A stretch of 64,000 bases of DNA from the NCBI RefSeq assembly GCF_005145025.1, contig NZ_CP039696.1:1-64000 (forward strand), given 5' to 3'. A model generated the notes under the pieces. The model was given only the letters and a program-made list of their open reading frames with translations. It was not told the origin of the DNA and did no database searches. This DNA comes from Novosphingobium sp. EMRT-2. Its GTDB lineage: Bacteria > Pseudomonadota > Alphaproteobacteria > Sphingomonadales > Sphingomonadaceae. Of this stretch, positions 60,688-64,000 are shown piece by piece (position 1 is the first letter of the stretch; every line of letters begins with the position of its first letter). Made by a program: the position numbers and the translations under genes.

Positions 60688-63263
60688 TCCAGACAGTCGT
60701 TGTCGTAATAGCGATCTTCGGTGCGGTTCTGCTCGCTGTCCTCGCCTTTGCGTCCTTTGCAAACGCCGCTGAACGCAAGCTGGCGCGCTATCGCTCCAAG
60801 GACGAGGGCCTTGCCGATCTGCTCAATTACGGGGCGATGGTGGATGACGGCGTAATCGTCGGCAAAAACGGCTCCTTCATGGCCGCATGGATTTATGAGG
60901 GCGACGATAACGCCAGCTCCACCGACCGCCAGCGCGATATGGTCAGCTTTCGGATCAACCAAGCTCTCGCCGGGCTGGGCAATGGCTGGATGATCCACGT
61001 TGACGCCCCGCGCCGTCCAGCTCCTGCCTACTCGGCTGCGGGGCTATCGCATTTCCCTGACGCCGTGACGGAAGCCATAGATCAGGAACGGCGCGAATTG
61101 TTCCAGTCCCTCGGCACCATGTATGAGGGCTATTTCGTCGTCACCGCGACCTATTTCCCTCCGGTCATCGCGGAGCAAAAATTTGTCGAGCTGATGTTTG
61201 ACGACGATCGGGAACGGCCGAACAACAAGCAACGCACGGCCGACCTGGTTGAACGCTTCAAGCGCGAAATCACCACGTTTGAAAGCCGCCTGTCTTCGGC
61301 CGTGAAGCTGACCCGCCTTCGCGGTCACAAGGTCGAGAGCGAGGACGGCTCGACCGTGACGCACGACGACTTTTTGCGGTGGCTGCAATTCTGCGTCACC
61401 GGCAAAAATCAGCCGGTCGTGCTGCCCACGAACCCGATGTATCTCGATTCCATCATCGGCGGTGTCGAAATGTGGACGGGCATAATCCCGCGCATCGGCA
61501 ACAAGTTCGTCCAGACGGTAGCGATCGAAGGTTTCCCGATGGAATCAACGCCGGGCATCCTCTCGGCGCTGGGCGAGCTGCCGATTGAATATCGCTGGTC
61601 CACGCGGTTCATTTTCATGGATTTGCATGAGGCCAAAAAGCACCTTGAAGATTTCCGCAAAAAGTGGCGGCAAAAGGTTCGCGGCTTCTTCGATCAGGTT
61701 TTCCAGACCAATAGCGGCAAGATAGATCAGGACGCCCTTTCGATGGTGGCCGATGCTGACAACGCATTGGAGGAGGTCAACTCCGGCCTGATCGCGCAAG
61801 GCTACTATACCGGCGTCGTCGTCCTCATGGACGAAAACCGCGACAAGGTAGAGCTGGCCGCCCGCCAGCTTGAAAAGGCTATCAACGCGCTCGGTTTCGC
61901 CGCCCGTATCGAGACGGTGAACAACCTAGAGGCGTTCTTGGGCACGCTGCCGGGGCATGGCGTCGAAAATGTCCGCCGCCCGATCATCAACACCATGAAC
62001 CTAGCCGACCTGATGCCGACAAGCTCGATATGGACCGGCCTCGATCATGCGCCGTGCCCGATGTATCCGCCCAGCTCGCCCCCGCTCATGTCTGGCGTCA
62101 CCAACGGCTCTACGCCGTTCCGGCTCAATCTCCACGTCCGCGACGTGGGCCATAGCTTCATCTTCGGCCCCACGGGTGCGGGCAAATCAACGCTGCTCGG
62201 CCTGCTCGCCGCCCAGCTCCGCCGCTATCCCGGCATGTCCATTTTCGCTTTCGATAAGGGCCTGTCGCTCTACCCGCTGGCGAAGGCGGTAGGTGGAGCG
62301 CATTTCACCGTCGCGGGGGATGACGAAAAACTTGCCTTCTGCCCGCTCCAATTCCTCGAAACCAAGTCCGATCGCGCGTGGGCAATGGATTGGATCGACA
62401 CAATCCTAGCCCTCAACGGCGTGGCGACAACGCCCGCCCAGCGCAACGAAATCGGCAACGCCATCGTCAATATGCACGCCAGCGGGGGCAAGACCCTCTC
62501 TGAATTTGTGGTCACGATTCAGGATGAAACGGTGCGCGAGGCGATCCGCACCTACACGGTGGATGGCTCTATGGGCCATCTTCTCGATGCGGAGCATGAC
62601 GGCCTTAGCCTGTCGGAATTTACCGTGTTTGAAGTCGAGGAGCTGATGAACCTCGGTGAAAAATACGCGCTCCCGGTCCTCCTCTATCTGTTCCGGCGTA
62701 TCGAGCGATCTTTGAAGGGCCAGCCTGCCGCGATCATCCTTGATGAAGCGTGGATTATGCTGGGGCATCCCGCCTTCCGGGCCAAAATCCGCGAATGGCT
62801 CCGGGTGCTGCGCAAGTCCAACTGCCTTGTTCTCATGGCAACGCAAAGCCTGTCTGACGCCGCAAATTCAGGCATCCTTGACGTTATCGTGGAGTCCACC
62901 GCGACCAAGATTTTCCTGCCGAACGTCTATGCGCGTGATGACGATACCGCCCAGCTCTACAGACGCATGGGCCTCAATACACGCCAGATTGAAATCTTGG
63001 CGACGGCCATCCCCAAACGCCAATATTATTATCTCTCGGAACAGGGGCGGCGGCTCTTTGAGCTGGCGCTAGGCCCCGTGGCTCTGTCCTTCGTCGGCGC
63101 GACCGACAAGGAATCCATCGCCACGATCAAGGCCCTTGAAGCGTCCTACGGCCCGGCATGGGTCAACGAATGGCTGTCCATCCGTGGCGTTCCAACCAGC
63201 ATCAATGTCGGCCGCACGGCGGCGGCCCCCAATACCTCGGAGAAGCTGCATGAGTCTGTTTGA
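60684..63263 (+). CDS. trbE: TrbE, VirB4-type ATPase
   Basis: 859 residues from ATG 60684 (ATGA overlap with trbD). N-terminal membrane segment TVVVVIAIFGAVLLAVLAFA; Walker A FIFGPTGAGKSTLL (about 494-501); Walker B PAAIILDEAWIMLGH; VLMATQSLSDAANSG. Energises pilus assembly and substrate transfer. Confidence 0.95.
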   Translation: MIQTVVVVIAIFGAVLLAVLAFASFANAAERKLARYRSKDEGLADLLNYGAMVDDGVIVGKNGSFMAAWIYEGDDNASSTDRQRDMVSFRINQALAGLGNGWMIHVDAPRRPAPAYSAAGLSHFPDAVTEAIDQERRELFQSLGTMYEGYFVVTATYFPPVIAEQKFVELMFDDDRERPNNKQRTADLVERFKREITTFESRLSSAVKLTRLRGHKVESEDGSTVTHDDFLRWLQFCVTGKNQPVVLPTNPMYLDSIIGGVEMWTGIIPRIGNKFVQTVAIEGFPMESTPGILSALGELPIEYRWSTRFIFMDLHEAKKHLEDFRKKWRQKVRGFFDQVFQTNSGKIDQDALSMVADADNALEEVNSGLIAQGYYTGVVVLMDENRDKVELAARQLEKAINALGFAARIETVNNLEAFLGTLPGHGVENVRRPIINTMNLADLMPTSSIWTGLDHAPCPMYPPSSPPLMSGVTNGSTPFRLNLHVRDVGHSFIFGPTGAGKSTLLGLLAAQLRRYPGMSIFAFDKGLSLYPLAKAVGGAHFTVAGDDEKLAFCPLQFLETKSDRAWAMDWIDTILALNGVATTPAQRNEIGNAIVNMHASGGKTLSEFVVTIQDETVREAIRTYTVDGSMGHLLDAEHDGLSLSEFTVFEVEELMNLGEKYALPVLLYLFRRIERSLKGQPAAIILDEAWIMLGHPAFRAKIREWLRVLRKSNCLVLMATQSLSDAANSGILDVIVESTATKIFLPNVYARDDDTAQLYRRMGLNTRQIEILATAIPKRQYYYLSEQGRRLFELALGPVALSFVGATDKESIATIKALEASYGPAWVNEWLSIRGVPTSINVGRTAAAPNTSEKLHESV

Positions 63264-63966
63264 CAAGCTGCGGGGGCGATCTGCTGAAAGCGCCCCGGTT
63301 GATCCCAACCCCTATCTGAACGCGCGGCGTCAATGGAATGAGCATGTCGGCGGCATCGCTGCCTCGCGGCGCTTGTGGCAGACTATGGCGATCCTCTCGA
63401 TGTTGATCGTCCTCGCCGCTGTCGGCGGCATCATAGCGATTGGCAGTCAATCGAAATTCATTCCCTACGTGGTCCGCGTGGACTCGCTGGGGGACGCGGT
63501 GGCCGCCCAGCGGGCCGATATGGCTTCGCCGGTCGATGCGCGCGTAGTGCAAGCGCAAGTCGGTTCCTTCATCCAGTCGGCCCGCATGGTGACGGCTGAC
63601 GTTGAACTCCAAAAGCAAGCCATTTTCCGGGTGTATGGGATGCTCGCGCCCAATGACCCGGCATTGGCGAAGATGACCGATTATCTCAACGGCGACCCCG
63701 ACAATACGCCCTTCGCCCGTGCGGCGCGGGAAACTGTATCGGTCGAAATCGCGTCGGTGATTCAGCAAACAAAGACCTCTTGGCAGGTCGATTGGACAGA
63801 GACGGAGCGCGATCGGCAAGGCCAGCCTATCCAGCCTCCGGCCAAAATGCGGGCGCTCGTCACGATCCGCGTTGCGCCGCCCAGCTCGGCCACCACCGAA
63901 GAACAAATTCACCAGAACCCCTTGGGCGTGTTCGTCCAAGATTTCTCTTGGTCGCGCACACTCTGA
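63250..63966 (+). CDS. trbF: TrbF, VirB8-like
   Basis: 238 residues, ATG 63250 overlapping trbE by 14 bases. NPYLNARRQWNEHVGGIAAS, one membrane segment (MAILSMLIVLAAVGGIIAIG), then a periplasmic domain with SKFIPYVVRVDSLGDAVAAQ. Assembly factor of the inner-membrane complex. Confidence 0.95.
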   Translation: MSLFDKLRGRSAESAPVDPNPYLNARRQWNEHVGGIAASRRLWQTMAILSMLIVLAAVGGIIAIGSQSKFIPYVVRVDSLGDAVAAQRADMASPVDARVVQAQVGSFIQSARMVTADVELQKQAIFRVYGMLAPNDPALAKMTDYLNGDPDNTPFARAARETVSVEIASVIQQTKTSWQVDWTETERDRQGQPIQPPAKMRALVTIRVAPPSSATTEEQIHQNPLGVFVQDFSWSRTL

Positions 63967-63983
63967 TGGGAGGGACAATCAAC

Positions 63984-64000
63984 ATGAAACAGATGGTCTA
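63984..64000 (+). CDS. Start of the next trb gene (trbG expected), cut by the window end
   Basis: ATG 63984 (MKQMV) follows GGGAGGGAC. In RK2 trbG comes after trbF, so trbG is expected; only five codons are visible. Confidence 0.5.

Noticed and set aside
1..64000. tRNA or rRNA genes
   Set aside because: No cloverleaf-like or rRNA-conserved stretch noticed on either strand.

Overview
The window looks like most of a conjugative plasmid from an alphaproteobacterium, most likely a sphingomonad. This is inferred from GC-rich coding sequence, IS6100, a TonB-dependent receptor next to CehA/PHP-type hydrolases, and the style of the ars operon. The backbone (about 42-64 kb) keeps the gene order of the IncP-1 plasmid RK2: traC-traD-traE-traF-traG-traI(traH)-traJ / oriT / traK-traL-traM / coiled-coil gene / korB-incC-korA-kleE-korC-klcA / rep / trbA / trbB-C-D-E-F. 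Six perfect KorB-type operators (TTTAGCSGCTAAA) are scattered through it. The replication initiator does not resemble TrfA, so this appears to be an IncP-like transfer and control backbone driven by a different replicon.

Region by region. 1-4.6 kb: end of a lytic transglycosylase gene, an M15 peptidase, small unknown genes, a HigBA-like toxin-antitoxin pair, and an operon for a receiver-domain protein, a small protein and a GGDEF diguanylate cyclase. Nearly every gene here carries single-base gaps in short homopolymers. 4.6-10.6 kb: an IS6-family element split by a 5.1-kb TniA/TniB/resolvase transposon with two unrecognised cargo genes and a clean 6-bp target duplication. 10.6-20.6 kb: a catabolic-looking segment with a GH1-RmlD fusion, two secreted PHP-domain hydrolases, remnants of a second TonB receptor and of a metallophosphoesterase, a full TonB-dependent receptor and a truncated TetR regulator, with an intact second copy of the IS6-family element. 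20.6-25.7 kb: a truncated IS21-type element and two inverted IS6100 copies enclosing trbM and a truncated trbN. 25.7-30.9 kb: small plasmid genes, a SprT-like protein and an arsR-arsC-arsC-acr3-arsH operon. 31-34.3 kb: zeta-like kinase, orphan adenine methylase, XRE regulator and a striking CATAG-N10-CTATG operator array. 34.3-42.7 kb: traC (ArdC-like domain plus primase) split by a 5-kb RIT-type element with three overlapping tyrosine recombinases and three cargo genes. 42.7-64 kb: transfer, partition/control, replication and mating-pair-formation genes.

How it works together (inference from the RK2 model): TraI/TraH/TraJ/TraK act at oriT, TraG couples the relaxosome to the Trb type IV secretion channel, TraF processes the TrbC pilin, and KorA/KorB/KorC/TrbA coordinate transcription. 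KlcA and the ArdC-like part of TraC may help escape host restriction. The broken traC and trbN are the main reasons to doubt that self-transfer is fully efficient.
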